From Bordetella parapertussis (lineage in GTDB: Bacteria; Pseudomonadota; Gammaproteobacteria; Burkholderiales; Burkholderiaceae_B): a stretch of DNA of 64,000 bases. Below the pieces are notes generated by a model that saw only the letters and a list, made by a program, of their open reading frames with translations, was not told the DNA's origin and did not search any database. Positions 8,846-18,421 of this stretch are shown here, in pieces. The DNA lies in the NCBI GenBank assembly GCA_945895265.1, contig CAMDEF010000005.1, forward strand, positions 87,112-151,111, written 5' to 3'. The translations under genes were made by a program, and so were the position numbers. Positions within the stretch are counted from its first letter, which is position 1. Every line of letters begins with the position of its first letter.

Positions 8846-10242
8846 TTGCGATCGTCTTCATTGTGATCATGGCGATCGTGATTGGTGGTGCTAGCTTATT
8901 TGGCGGTGCTAATAGTGCCGCGGCCTTATCCGCGACGACGGTGCCTTGGTGGGCGTTATTGGCGGTACTAGGGGCTTTCGCCGGGTTTTTTGCGGGCGGT
9001 ATCTATGTAGGGGCTGCGTTGTCCTCGCTAGCACTGCTGGCCGGCTTTTCGCTTTCAGATCGTCCGTTTTGGAACTTTCTGGGCGAAATGATTTGGGCGC
9101 CGTCTACCAACTTTGTGTTAGTGTCTGTGCCCTTGTTTTTATTGATGGGCGAAATTATGTTGCGCGCGGGTTTATCTGAGCGCCTGTACCGTGGCTTGAA
9201 TGTCTGGATGGGCCGTTTGCCTGGTGGCTTACTTCACACCAATATTCTGGCCTGCGGAGTGTTTTCTGCGGTGGCGGGTTCAAGCGTGGCGACGGCAGCA
9301 ACGATGGGGTCGGTGGCCTTACCGTATTTTGAAAAAAGTCATTATCCGCCAAAGTTGGTGCTCGGGTCTCTGGCTGCTGGCGGGGCCTTAGGTAACTTGA
9401 TCCCTCCTGGTATCACGTTCATTATTTACGGTTTGATTACCGAGACCTCCGTCGGTGCGCTTTACATCGCTGCCATTGGCCCCAGTATTTTGGTCGTGCT
9501 CTTATTTGTTTTGGTGATCTTGTACTACAGCTACAAGCTTAAGCTGCGTGCGGATCCAAACGCCGTGGGCGTGACGTGGCGACACAAAATCGCAAGCTTG
9601 TCAGATTTATTGCCTACAGCGCTGTTAATTGGCTTGGTGCTCGGTACGATTTATGCAGGCTTGGCCACCCCGACTGAATCGGCGGCGCTCGGCGTGGCGG
9701 GCAGTCTGCTGCTCGCGCTGATTGACCGCAAACTTAACTGGAAAATGATCTCCGAGTCGTTGCATGCGACCGCACGCACCACGTCAATGATTGCGTTGAT
9801 TTTGTTCGGTGCCTATGTGTTGAACTACATTTTGTCGGCCCTAGGTGTGCCGCAAATGCTGGCAAAATTCTTAACTGGCTTACCCCTGCCTGGGTGGGCC
9901 ATCATGTTGGTCATCATTGGCTTCTATTTAGCGTTGGGCACCTTCATGGAAGGCCTGTCGATGGTGATCTGTACTGTTCCGCTGCTTTTTCCGGTGGTCA
10001 AAGCGTTGGGCTACGATCCAATTTGGTTCGGTGTCGTGATTACGATGCTGGTCGAGATCGCAATGATTAGTCCGCCTGATGGCACTGTGTTGTATGTCTT
10101 GCAAGGAATGCGACGACAACCTGGACCAATCACCGATGTTTTTTCTGGTGTGATGCCCTTCATGTTTGTCTACATGTTGGCCATTATCATTTTGATGGTG
10201 TTTCCGTCGATCGCGTTATGGCTACCTGCAGTCCTGTCTTGA
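8842..10242 (+). CDS. dctM: TRAP transporter large permease, DctM type
   Basis: 466 residues, many membrane helices, and typical DctM motifs: SVPLFLLMGEIMLRAGLSERLYRGLNVWMGRLPGGLLHTNILACGVFSAVAGSSVATAATMG, then GNLIPPGI and ATPTESAALGVAGS. It forms the translocation path for the acid captured by DctP. The ATGA overlap with dctQ points to coupled translation. The operon appears to end at the terminator at 10247. The N-terminal ~45 residues include one extra hydrophobic segment. Confidence 0.93.
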   Translation: MIAIVFIVIMAIVIGGASLFGGANSAAALSATTVPWWALLAVLGAFAGFFAGGIYVGAALSSLALLAGFSLSDRPFWNFLGEMIWAPSTNFVLVSVPLFLLMGEIMLRAGLSERLYRGLNVWMGRLPGGLLHTNILACGVFSAVAGSSVATAATMGSVALPYFEKSHYPPKLVLGSLAAGGALGNLIPPGITFIIYGLITETSVGALYIAAIGPSILVVLLFVLVILYYSYKLKLRADPNAVGVTWRHKIASLSDLLPTALLIGLVLGTIYAGLATPTESAALGVAGSLLLALIDRKLNWKMISESLHATARTTSMIALILFGAYVLNYILSALGVPQMLAKFLTGLPLPGWAIMLVIIGFYLALGTFMEGLSMVICTVPLLFPVVKALGYDPIWFGVVITMLVEIAMISPPDGTVLYVLQGMRRQPGPITDVFSGVMPFMFVYMLAIIILMVFPSIALWLPAVLS

Positions 10243-10246
10243 CTGA

Positions 10247-10274
10247 CTTCCCGCTCTTAAGGGGAAGGATTTTT
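10247..10274 (+). terminator. Intrinsic terminator after the TRAP operon
   Basis: CTTCCC (10247-10252) pairs with GGGAAG (10262-10267), and GATTTTT follows. The hairpin lies four bases after the dctM stop. Reduced read-through into the DUF2848 gene at 10314 is expected. Confidence 0.65.
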
Positions 10275-10313
10275 GCACATGTCGTTCAACTTTTTTAATT
10301 TCTTATTCTTCAA

Positions 10314-11042
10314 ATGATGATGATGAAATCTCACCTGTATTTTTCTTGCGAAGCAGTTGGTGCTGATGGCACGATTACGACAACGCTAGTCTCGGTTGCC
10401 CCAAGGCATTATGTGATTGCTGGCTGGACAGGTCGTGATGCGGCGGCGATCGAGCATCATATTCACGAACTCGGTTTGATCGGTGTGCCTGCGCCCTCTA
10501 CCGTGCCGCTTTACTACCGCGGCAGTTCTTTGTTACTGACACAGGCCGAAACGATTGAGGTCGTGGGGTCAGATAGTTCGGGCGAGGTTGAGCCAGTTTT
10601 GTTTTACTCCGGCGGTGAGTGGTGGCTGACAGTTGGCTCTGATCACACCGACCGTCGAGTTGAAACGTATTCGATTGCTGTGTCTAAGCAGTTGTGTCCT
10701 AAACCGACGGGCACTTCGGCTTGGCGGTGGTCTGACGTCTCGGCGTATCCAGATGAACTTGAGCTGATCTCACGCATTTTTGAAGATGGTAAATGGGTTG
10801 AGTATCAGAAGGGCGCTTTCGCCGCGATCCGGCCGCTTGAATCGTTGCGCAACGGCTGCTTCGCGGGCCCGCATATTGACGAAGGTAGCTTTGTTTCGTG
10901 CGGTACGCTTGGTGCCATCCCAAACGCCAAGGGTGAGGGCATTCGGGCAGCGACACAAATGGAACTTGAAATCCGTGACCCTCGGCGCAAACGTAGTATT
11001 AAGCATCGCTATTCGGTTGAAGTCTTGCCGCTCGTAGCGTGA
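10314..11042 (+). CDS. DUF2848 domain protein
   Basis: 242 residues recalled as the DUF2848 family: VIAGWTGRDAAAIEHHIHELGLIGVPAPSTVPLYYRGS, then FYSGGEWWLTVGSDHTDR and KPTGTSAWRWSDV, ending with a GSFVSCGTLGAIP segment resembling fumarylacetoacetate-hydrolase-type acid-binding loops. Biochemical function is not established; similar genes often lie beside amidase and transporter genes for small acids. Four ATG codons in a row (10314-10325) leave the exact start open. It sits between the TRAP operon and the amidase gene on the same strand. Confidence 0.75.
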   Translation: MMMMKSHLYFSCEAVGADGTITTTLVSVAPRHYVIAGWTGRDAAAIEHHIHELGLIGVPAPSTVPLYYRGSSLLLTQAETIEVVGSDSSGEVEPVLFYSGGEWWLTVGSDHTDRRVETYSIAVSKQLCPKPTGTSAWRWSDVSAYPDELELISRIFEDGKWVEYQKGAFAAIRPLESLRNGCFAGPHIDEGSFVSCGTLGAIPNAKGEGIRAATQMELEIRDPRRKRSIKHRYSVEVLPLVA

Positions 11043-11257
11043 CGCTAGTTTTTTAGGCAGTGCCTGTATGAAGTCATCAGTGTTTCTGATTACCACGCAG
11101 GCGGTGATTTGAGGGGATTTAGCGATTACCACGACTCAACTCGAGCCCGTTTTAGTTCTGAGCATCTCGACCCACTTGATATCCTCCCCTCCCTGAACGG
11201 CGAGGTTTTACGCGCCAAGCACATAAATTTTTTCTAACACTTCTTTCTTTATTCATC

Positions 11258-12607
11258 ATGACCCACATCACTCAAACTATCGATCAGCTCAACGCTCGCC
11301 TCGCACGTGGTGAAACGACCCGCGAAGCCCTTGTCTCGCAGGCCTTAGAAAATGCGACCAAGACGTCGGCTAACAGTGTCTTCACGTTGCTGTATCCAGA
11401 GGCTGCTCTTGCGGTCGCGCGTCGGGCCGATGCGCTGCAAGCTGCGGGGCTTGAGCAACCGGCCTTGGCCGGCTTGCCTGTGTCGATCAAAGACCTCTAT
11501 GGCGTAGGTGGCGAAACCACGATGTCAGGCTCAATCGTATGCAAGGGTGAGCCGGTGCAAACGCATGATGCTCCCGTCGTTGCGCGACTGCGTGCGGCTG
11601 GCTCGGCTATTATTGGCAAAACGAATATGACCGAATTCGCTTTTTCAGGGATTGGCATCAACCCCCATTACGGTACCCCGGTCAATCCGACAGATGCTAA
11701 GGTTGCGCGCGTGCCAGGTGGCTCGTCATCGGGGGCGGCCGTTTCGGTGGCGTTAGGGTTGGCGGTGGCAGGTTTGGGTTCGGATACTGGCGGTTCGATT
11801 CGTGTGCCAGCCGCGCTGTGTGGAATCGTCGGTTTTAAAAGCTCTCAATTTCGTGTGCCTCTCACTGGGGCGATGGAGCTTGCCCGTTCGCTCGACACCG
11901 CCTGTGCGATGACGCGCAGCGTCCAAGATTGTTTGACTGTTGACGGTGTGTTGTCAGGCGCAATGCTGAAAGTCAAGCGCCGTCCCTTGTCTGGTATGCG
12001 CTTTGCCTTGCCCCAAACGACTCTTTTAGAGGGGTTAGATCCGACGGTGTCTAAGGCCTTTGCGCGCAGTGTGTCGATGTTGGCGGCCGCGGGGGCCCAG
12101 ATTGTTGACATCCCGTTAGCTGAGTTATCCGAGATCCCTAAGCTCAATGCGCCTGGTGGCCTATCGCCGATCGAGGCCTATGCCGTGCATCATGCGCGTT
12201 TGGCTAAATCCAAAGAGGGCTTTGATCACCGTGTCGCCGCACGTGTTGCGTTAGGGGCGCCGGTGACGGCACAGCAGTATCTTGCAATGCTCGACAACCG
12301 GTTAGATTGGATTGCCAGAGTTGAGCATGCGATCGAGGGGTTTGATGCGGTGCTTTGCCCGACCACGCCGATTATTGCGCCAGAGATTGCCAAGCTTGAG
12401 GCCTCTGATGAAGCATTTTTTAAGGCAAATGGCCAGATGTTGCGCAACACGTTTGCTTTTAACTTTTTGGACGGCTGCTCGTTTAGCTTGCCTTGTCACA
12501 TTGCCGGCGAGCAGGCGGTGGGGTTGATGCTGTCGTCGGTGAGGGGCGACGATGCTGCCTTGGCGGCTGTCGCGCTTGCAGTCGAAGCTGCCTTGGCGTC
12601 GCGCTAG
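11258..12607 (+). CDS. Amidase signature family enzyme
   Basis: 449 residues with the amidase-signature triad visible: Lys78 in PVSIKDL, a cis-Ser within GGSSSG (near 156) and nucleophile Ser180 in SDTGGSIRVPA. It should hydrolyse a C-N amide bond in the cytoplasm; the specificity is unknown. Its length and lack of GatA features argue against the Glu-tRNA amidotransferase subunit. It follows DUF1445, TRAP and DUF2848 genes on the same strand, so I infer a joint pathway for an amide or lactam of a dicarboxylic acid. Confidence 0.88.
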   Translation: MTHITQTIDQLNARLARGETTREALVSQALENATKTSANSVFTLLYPEAALAVARRADALQAAGLEQPALAGLPVSIKDLYGVGGETTMSGSIVCKGEPVQTHDAPVVARLRAAGSAIIGKTNMTEFAFSGIGINPHYGTPVNPTDAKVARVPGGSSSGAAVSVALGLAVAGLGSDTGGSIRVPAALCGIVGFKSSQFRVPLTGAMELARSLDTACAMTRSVQDCLTVDGVLSGAMLKVKRRPLSGMRFALPQTTLLEGLDPTVSKAFARSVSMLAAAGAQIVDIPLAELSEIPKLNAPGGLSPIEAYAVHHARLAKSKEGFDHRVAARVALGAPVTAQQYLAMLDNRLDWIARVEHAIEGFDAVLCPTTPIIAPEIAKLEASDEAFFKANGQMLRNTFAFNFLDGCSFSLPCHIAGEQAVGLMLSSVRGDDAALAAVALAVEAALASR

Positions 12608-12818
12608 GTCTGCATCTAGATGGCATGCGGTAAGGCAACCGTTCTAAAAATGGTAATCGGGTGAACTGGATGAGTGATCGTAGGTGTAAGACGGCCCGGG
12701 CAACGCGTTGAAAGCTCCTGAAATCGATCGAAACACCTGACCTTTCCCTCGCCCCTTACATCAAGCATCTAACGACTCTAAGCTACTCCTCAGTGTCACT
12801 CAACAGAGGAGTCGGTCA

Positions 12819-13049
12819 ATGAGAGCCTTGCGTGGTATGGTGGTTGGGGTGTTGTTGTCGCTAACGGGTTGTGTGGCCTATGGCCCTGAGTCGGTGGCGC
12901 ATGGTTACGGGTATGGTTCAGGGTATGCGTATAGACCTGCTCATCCTGTGTACGTTGGCCCCTACCCACCCATAGTTGTACCGGTCGTCAGATATCCGCG
13001 CTACCACCGTCACCACCGCTACCACGACCACCGCCGTTGGCGCCGTTAG
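12819..13049 (+). CDS. Small lipoprotein with Tyr/His/Arg-rich tail
   Basis: 76 residues. Lipobox LTGC at residue ~18 follows a hydrophobic signal. The mature part is low-complexity: GYGYGSGYAYRP, VYVGPYPPIVVPVVRYPRY, and a basic end HRHHRYHDHRRWRR. Similar short tails occur in many proteobacterial envelope lipoproteins of unknown role; the His-rich end could bind metal. GAGG precedes the ATG. The upstream spacer 12608-12818 shows no other gene. Confidence 0.65.
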   Translation: MRALRGMVVGVLLSLTGCVAYGPESVAHGYGYGSGYAYRPAHPVYVGPYPPIVVPVVRYPRYHRHHRYHDHRRWRR

Positions 13050-13172
13050 GTGCTGTGCCTGACAAAGGCGCACGCTTTGGCTCACAAACCTGTAAAGTGT
13101 CGGCACTTGCCCAGTTTAGAGCTCACTTAACGAGCTCGGCCCACTGAGAGGCAAGCTTACACGGAGCAGCCA

Positions 13173-14021
13173 TTGAAAGTCCCGCAACGTCTCGCGCCGC
13201 TGATCGAAGAGGGCTTAGTCGACGAAGTGCTCAGTCAACTCATGAGCGGAAAAGAAGCCACGGTGTACGTGGTGCGTTGTGGCGACTCTGTGCGTTGTGC
13301 CAAGGTGTACAAAGACGCCAAACAACGCAGCTTCAAAAACGCGGTGTCCTACACCGAAGGGCGCAAAGTTAAAAATAGTCGTCAGGCGCGCGCCATGGAA
13401 AAAGGCACACGCTACGGCAGGCAAATGCAAGAAGAAGCTTGGCAAAATGCTGAGGTCGATGCGCTATTTCGTTTGGCAAACGCGGGGGTGCGGGTGCCCC
13501 AGCCCTACATTTGCACGGATGGTGTCTTGCTGATGGAGCTCGTCACAGATGCTGACGGTCAAGTGGCGCCTCGCCTCAATGATGTCGAGCTCACCCCAGA
13601 GTTGGCGCTTGAGCATCATGCGTATTTAATTAACCAGGTCGTCCGGATGCTTTGTGCGGGGGTGATCCATGGCGACCTGTCTGAATACAATATTTTGATG
13701 GCGGCTAACGGGCCCGTGATTATTGATTTGCCGCAGGCAGTTGACGCTGCAGGTAATAACGAAGCTGCTGCGATGCTGTCGCGTGATGTACAAAATCTGG
13801 CCGTTTATTTTGGTCAGTTTGCGCCTCGGTTGCTGACAACGACCTATGCCAAAGAGATTTGGCAACACTATGTTGCTGGCACCTTAACGCCTGAAACCCC
13901 CTTGACGGGCTTTGTGGCGGCCGACACCACACCCGTTGATATGGCTGGCTTGCTGCAAGAAATCGAAGATACCCGTCGCGAAGAGCAAGAGCGTAGGTTG
14001 CGCCTGCAAGAGCGCGATTAA
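13173..14021 (+). CDS. RIO-type atypical serine/threonine kinase
   Basis: 282 residues with the RIO kinase elements in order: SGKEATVYVV (ATP loop), CAKVYKD (Lys), HGDLSEYNIL (catalytic Asp and Asn) and IIDLPQAVD (metal-binding Asp). Bacterial RIO proteins are of uncertain function, with proposed roles in ribosome maturation or phosphorylation of small targets. The start is TTG at 13173 with GGAG six bases upstream; no ATG fits the family N-terminus. It lies just upstream of ilvE, with a TATAAT hexamer between them at 14043-14048. Confidence 0.85.
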   Translation: MKVPQRLAPLIEEGLVDEVLSQLMSGKEATVYVVRCGDSVRCAKVYKDAKQRSFKNAVSYTEGRKVKNSRQARAMEKGTRYGRQMQEEAWQNAEVDALFRLANAGVRVPQPYICTDGVLLMELVTDADGQVAPRLNDVELTPELALEHHAYLINQVVRMLCAGVIHGDLSEYNILMAANGPVIIDLPQAVDAAGNNEAAAMLSRDVQNLAVYFGQFAPRLLTTTYAKEIWQHYVAGTLTPETPLTGFVAADTTPVDMAGLLQEIEDTRREEQERRLRLQERD

Positions 14022-14083
14022 GTCAATCGTCAGTCACATGGCTATAATCAAGTGAACCTATATCTAATCATTTGAACCTTGCC

Positions 14084-15181
14084 ATGACTGCACAACCTAA
14101 TCTCGCTTTTCGCTCGCTCAAGTCTTCTGATCTTATGCCTCAGGCCGAACGCGAAGCGATCGTCGCAAACCCCGGTTTTGGTAAGTACTTTACCGATCAC
14201 ATGGTGTCGATTGACTGGACGCTCGAGCAAGGTTGGCACGACGCCGTGCTTAAGCCTTACGGCCCCTTGATGCTTGATCCGGCTTCGTCGGTTTTGCACT
14301 ATGCCCAAGAAATATTTGAAGGCCTGAAAGCCTACCGTCACCCCGATGGTTCAATCTGGACGTTTCGTCCTGAACAAAACGCTGCGCGGATGCAACGCTC
14401 GGCAACGCGGCTCGCCTTGCCACCGTTACCAACAGATTTGTTTCTTGAGTCGATTAAGCAACTTGTTGCCGCCGATGCAGCCTGGGTACCAGGTTCAGGC
14501 GAGATGAGTTTGTATATTCGTCCTTTCATGATCGCCAACGAAAGCTTTTTGGGTGTGCGCTCGGCGCACCGTGCGGCCTACTATGTCATCGCAAGTCCAG
14601 CGGGCCCTTACTTTGCCAAGGGTGTCGCGCCTGTGATGATCTGGCTGGCCGAAGATCATGCTCGTGCGGCCTATGGTGGCACAGGTGCTGCCAAGTGTGG
14701 TGGTAACTATGCGGCTTCTCTGTTGCCGCAGCAAGAGGCCTACGAAAACGGTTGCCCACAAGTGTTATTTTTAGATTCGCAAGAAGGTAAGTACGTTGAA
14801 GAGCTCGGTGGAATGAACGTCTTTTTGGTGCTTAAGGATGGCACGCTCGTCACGCCAGAGTTAACGGGTAGCATTCTTGAAGGCGTCACGCGCATGAGCA
14901 TTATCCAACTTGCACGCGATCGTGGTCACCAAGTGCAAGAGCGCAAAATTACCATTGACGAGTGGCGTGATGGTATCGCTTCAGGTGAAGTCGTTGAAGC
15001 GTTTGCCTGTGGTACGGCAGCCGTGGTGACGCCGATTGCGGCACTCAAAGGGCGTGGCTTTATTGCGGGTGACGAACATGCATCTGCCGGCAAACTTACC
15101 ATGTCACTACGACAAGAGCTCACCGATATTCAATCAGGGCGCTTACCCGATCGTCACGGTTGGCTGCAGCGTTTGGTGTAA
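14084..15181 (+). CDS. ilvE: Branched-chain amino-acid aminotransferase
   Basis: 365 residues of the class IV PLP aminotransferase family, long (BCAT) subtype. Visible elements are FGKYFTDHMV, YAQEIFEGLKAYRHPDGSIWTFRPEQNAARM, the AKCGGNYAASL block with the PLP Lys, and the GxITRxSI-like GVTRMSIIQLAR. It makes Leu, Ile and Val from their keto acids using glutamate. ATG 14084 is chosen over TTG 14072. A TATAAT hexamer at 14043 is a plausible -10 box giving ilvE its own promoter; no convincing -35 was seen. Confidence 0.93.
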   Translation: MTAQPNLAFRSLKSSDLMPQAEREAIVANPGFGKYFTDHMVSIDWTLEQGWHDAVLKPYGPLMLDPASSVLHYAQEIFEGLKAYRHPDGSIWTFRPEQNAARMQRSATRLALPPLPTDLFLESIKQLVAADAAWVPGSGEMSLYIRPFMIANESFLGVRSAHRAAYYVIASPAGPYFAKGVAPVMIWLAEDHARAAYGGTGAAKCGGNYAASLLPQQEAYENGCPQVLFLDSQEGKYVEELGGMNVFLVLKDGTLVTPELTGSILEGVTRMSIIQLARDRGHQVQERKITIDEWRDGIASGEVVEAFACGTAAVVTPIAALKGRGFIAGDEHASAGKLTMSLRQELTDIQSGRLPDRHGWLQRLV

Positions 15182-15208
15182 CGGCTTCGCTTCAGGGCTT
15201 GCAGCAAC

Positions 15209-15733
15209 TCAGCTTGACTTGAGTGCCAGCGAAAGCATTAGTTGATATTGTGCGGCCTCAAGGTAGGGTTGCTTGTTCATTAAATCCATTAACAGTTGAT
15301 CGGCCAAGATAACTTGATCAGCAGGTAACTCTTTCATGACGGCTGAATACACCGCAAAGCGACCACCGTTTGCCCAGGCTTGAATCGCCTGTTCGTGTAC
15401 CTGTGTATGTTGGAGTTTTTGTTGAGTGCGTTTCAGGCGTTGTCGGTCGGCTTCGACCGTGCCGTAGGAGGTTCGTGTCTCGGTTTGCCCCGAGCCCCGC
15501 AGAACCCTGAGTCGCGCCGCAGTGCGGATCGTGAGGTAATCAGCTTGGGTGGTGAGCTTTGCGCGTTCAAGCTGTTGGATTTGCTCGAGCAGTAATTCAG
15601 GCTGAGCATCAACCTGAGTCGTGAGTTTTTTTAAACTGGCGGGCACGCGGTGCCCGCGTTGCTCAAGCAAGGTTCTATAGCGTTGCGCAGTGAACTGCGT
15701 TTGGCTTGAAGGGATTGAACGTGGGAGTGGCAT
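15209..15733 (-). CDS. Hypothetical protein, helical
   Basis: 174 residues, not recognised. It is rich in Gln, Leu and charged residues and looks largely alpha-helical, with possible coiled-coil stretches (RQRLKRTQQKLQHTQVHEQAIQ at ~95-117). There is no signal peptide or membrane segment. The C-terminal half (ELPADQVILADQLLMDLMNKQPYLEAAQYQLMLSLA) looks like a packed helical hairpin. Convergent with ilvE. An open frame of this length with ordinary composition supports a real gene. Confidence 0.6.
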   Translation of the reverse strand: MPLPRSIPSSQTQFTAQRYRTLLEQRGHRVPASLKKLTTQVDAQPELLLEQIQQLERAKLTTQADYLTIRTAARLRVLRGSGQTETRTSYGTVEADRQRLKRTQQKLQHTQVHEQAIQAWANGGRFAVYSAVMKELPADQVILADQLLMDLMNKQPYLEAAQYQLMLSLALKSS

Positions 15734-15849
15734 CGGCAGGTCACCTTAATGTAGCATAGTATATCTTAGCAAAATAAATTAGTACATTTTTATTGATTTA
15801 TACAGTACATCTTGACCGAATAGTGCTATTCAAAGTATTGAAAATATTG

Positions 15850-17274
15850 ATGAATTCAAAAATTATCCAGCTTAGTTGTATCGTGATCGGCGGTTTGTCG
15901 TTGCTCTGGCCTGCAATCTATAACGGCTATCCATTGCTCTACAGCGACTCGCATGTCTTTATCTCGCAGCCTGTGCCCGGCTTTATGAATTGGGATAAGC
16001 CTTACATCTATGGGCCTTTGATACTTTTATTTCACGCGTGGCAAACGCTTTGGTTAGTGGTAATTGCACAGGCGTTGCTAGTGTCGCATTTGCTCTGGTT
16101 GGTGATTGTGACCTTGACGCCTGAGTCAAAGGCCGTTCATGCGGCGTCACCCCGCCAACGTCTAGTTTCGGCAACCTGGCCTGTCGCCAAGCGTCATCTG
16201 CTTGTCTGTGGGGTGCTTGCATTAGCGAGTACAGCCCCCTGGTTCGTTAGTTTTCTAATGCCTGATATTTTTGCGGCAATAGCGGTGTTGTGTATTTTTT
16301 TGTTAGGTTTTTCGACGCGTTTGAGTCGTGTTGAGGTGGTGTGGTTGGTCGTGCTTGGTGCTTTGGCGATCTCGGTTCACCTTTCGCATCTTGTGATTGC
16401 TGCGGCCTGTTTGTTTGGCGTGCTCTGTCTTGGTTTGCGACGCCTCGCGCTCGCGGTATTGCCCTTGGGTTGCGCCATCGCACTGTTGCTTGGCACTAAT
16501 TTGTATGCGTTTCAAAAGGCTACGATCTCACCACATGGTTCAGTCTTTATGCTTGCTCGTTTGTCGGGCGATGGCAACACCAAAGAGATACTAGAAAAAC
16601 ACTGTGCACAAAAAAACTGGTATCTCTGCGCCTGGGTCGACCGTTTACCTACCGACAGCGATGAGTTTTTATGGGATGAAAAGGGTCCTGTCTGGAGCCA
16701 TCCAGGTGGACCAATCGGCTTGTCACCAGAGGCCTCAGAGATTGTGTCCTACGTCGTACGGACAAGGCCTTGGCCTGTCTTGCTCTCTGGCCTAAACAAT
16801 ATGGCCCGGCAGTTGTGGATGATTCAATTGGGCGACACCTTGCATTCTGATCATCTGGACGTGACGGTGGCTAAAAGCGTGCGCGAGCATTTTGCAGCGG
16901 CAGAGCTAGAGAGCATGAACGGTTCTCGGCAAATGAACAACACGCTGGTCGCAGATGCTGTCTGGTTCAGTCGTCTGAATGTCGGGGTGTTTTATTGTGC
17001 GGCAGTATTTGGCCTGTATGTGCTATTCGTTGCGTGGCGTAAGCGCAGCGCGCGGCTCACACAAACTCTTACCGCTCTTGAGCGCGAACACACTAAGTTA
17101 GTTGTGAGTTTTATTTTGATGCTTTGGCTAGGTGTTGTGGCCAATGCCTTCGCAACCGGGGCGCTCTCTAAACCACACCATCGGTATCAAGCCCGTATCG
17201 CTTGGTTGCTGGTGTTGCCCCCGCTGCTGTTATGGCGCAATGCAGTGCCGAGCACTGCCTCGAAGCCGATATAG
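15850..17274 (+). CDS. Multi-pass membrane protein of unknown function
   Basis: About 474 residues with roughly nine to ten predicted membrane helices. A periplasmic-type soluble region (~residues 225-340) contains LARLSGDGNTKEILEKHCAQKNWYLCAW. The layout of helices near both ends with a loop after LYSDSH recalls membrane glycosyltransferase-like proteins of the GT-C type, but the acidic first-loop motif is not clear enough to claim it. ATG 15850 follows a hydrophobic start; an upstream frame to 15793 is possible. No operon partner is visible. Confidence 0.6.
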   Translation: MNSKIIQLSCIVIGGLSLLWPAIYNGYPLLYSDSHVFISQPVPGFMNWDKPYIYGPLILLFHAWQTLWLVVIAQALLVSHLLWLVIVTLTPESKAVHAASPRQRLVSATWPVAKRHLLVCGVLALASTAPWFVSFLMPDIFAAIAVLCIFLLGFSTRLSRVEVVWLVVLGALAISVHLSHLVIAAACLFGVLCLGLRRLALAVLPLGCAIALLLGTNLYAFQKATISPHGSVFMLARLSGDGNTKEILEKHCAQKNWYLCAWVDRLPTDSDEFLWDEKGPVWSHPGGPIGLSPEASEIVSYVVRTRPWPVLLSGLNNMARQLWMIQLGDTLHSDHLDVTVAKSVREHFAAAELESMNGSRQMNNTLVADAVWFSRLNVGVFYCAAVFGLYVLFVAWRKRSARLTQTLTALEREHTKLVVSFILMLWLGVVANAFATGALSKPHHRYQARIAWLLVLPPLLLWRNAVPSTASKPI

Positions 17275-17302
17275 CTTCGGGGCTGCGCTCGGGTTGGTTC
17301 AA

Positions 17303-18286
17303 TCATTCGCGTTGAATGTTGCTGACCTTGATGACGGTCGCCCATTTAGCGATTTCACCATCCACAAAGGCAGCCAGCGCTTGGGGTGTACTACCCTCAA
17401 GCTCAATTGCCTGCTGCACCAACTTTGCCTTGAGTTCAGGGTCAATCAGTACCGCATTGATATCGCGATTTAAGCGCTCGATGATTGCAGGCGATGTGCC
17501 AGTCGGCGCAAAAAAGCCGTAACTTGCAATCGATTCAAACCCTGGATAGCCCGACTCGGCAACCGTAGGTAAGTCAGGCCTGAGGGCCGAGCGCTTGGCA
17601 GTGGTGATTGCCAGCGCGCGCACTTTGCCGTCTTTGAGCATTGGCAAATAGGGTGGCAAGGTATCAAGTGCCATCGTGACTCGCCCAGAAATGAGATCAG
17701 GCATTAAAAGCGAAGTGCCCTTATAGGGGATATGCAAGACGTCAATGCCTGCAGCAACTTTGAACATCTCACAGGTTAAGTGAATCAAGCCCCCGGTACC
17801 TGACGAACCACAGGTGAGTTTGCCTGGCTCTTTTTTGGCTAAAGCAACAAGTTCGGCCAAATTTTTGACTGGCAACTCGTTACTGATGACCACGATATTA
17901 CTCAGGGTGCCCGCCATCGAAATCGCAGTGAGATCCCTCTTGAAGTTGTAACCTGGGTCTTTGTAATAACTGACCGCGATCGAGTGCGAGCCAATCGAAC
18001 CCATCAGGATGGTGTACCCGTCTGGCGCTGCCTTCGCAACGTAGGCTGCACCGATATTGGCACCTGCGCCTGGCCTGTTTTCGATCACCACAGACTGCCC
18101 AAGTTTCACAGCCAGTTTTTCTGTGATCGCGCGAGTCAGGATATCAGTCGCGCCACCGGCCGGAAACGGCACAACAACTTTAAGAGGTTTGGATGGATAC
18201 GAGTCTTGTGCCAGCGTGGGGGCAGACATACCCGCGCCAAGAGCCAAGATCGCCAACATTGATTTTAAGTAACGATTCAAACGCAT
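17303..18286 (-). CDS. Bug/TctC-type periplasmic receptor (1)
   Basis: 327 residues. The signal peptide ends near APTLAQDS, followed by the family pattern YPSKPLKVVVPFPAGGATDILTR, VIENRPGAGANIGAAYVAKAAPDGYT, the HIPYKG loop, and a C-terminal helix with FVDGEIAKWATVIK. Members bind carboxylic acids or related small molecules and feed tripartite tricarboxylate transporters. No TctA or TctB gene is near. A short spacer of ~130 bp separates it from the acyltransferase gene upstream in transcription. Confidence 0.92.
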   Translation of the reverse strand: MRLNRYLKSMLAILALGAGMSAPTLAQDSYPSKPLKVVVPFPAGGATDILTRAITEKLAVKLGQSVVIENRPGAGANIGAAYVAKAAPDGYTILMGSIGSHSIAVSYYKDPGYNFKRDLTAISMAGTLSNIVVISNELPVKNLAELVALAKKEPGKLTCGSSGTGGLIHLTCEMFKVAAGIDVLHIPYKGTSLLMPDLISGRVTMALDTLPPYLPMLKDGKVRALAITTAKRSALRPDLPTVAESGYPGFESIASYGFFAPTGTSPAIIERLNRDINAVLIDPELKAKLVQQAIELEGSTPQALAAFVDGEIAKWATVIKVSNIQRE

Positions 18287-18421
18287 GAGGTTTTATCCCA
18301 AAAAGTGAAAGTACATCATAAACCTCAAGCAAGAAGTGTGCCGACACTCTGGTCTAAAGAGGACATTTCGCCGCCACAAACTTAGCATTTGTGCACCTCG
18401 GTTGCTGCCATAGTTCCTGGG

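Noticed and set aside
13215..13868. Minus-strand frames across the RIO kinase gene
   Set aside because: Antisense shadows without start signals; the plus strand carries all kinase motifs.
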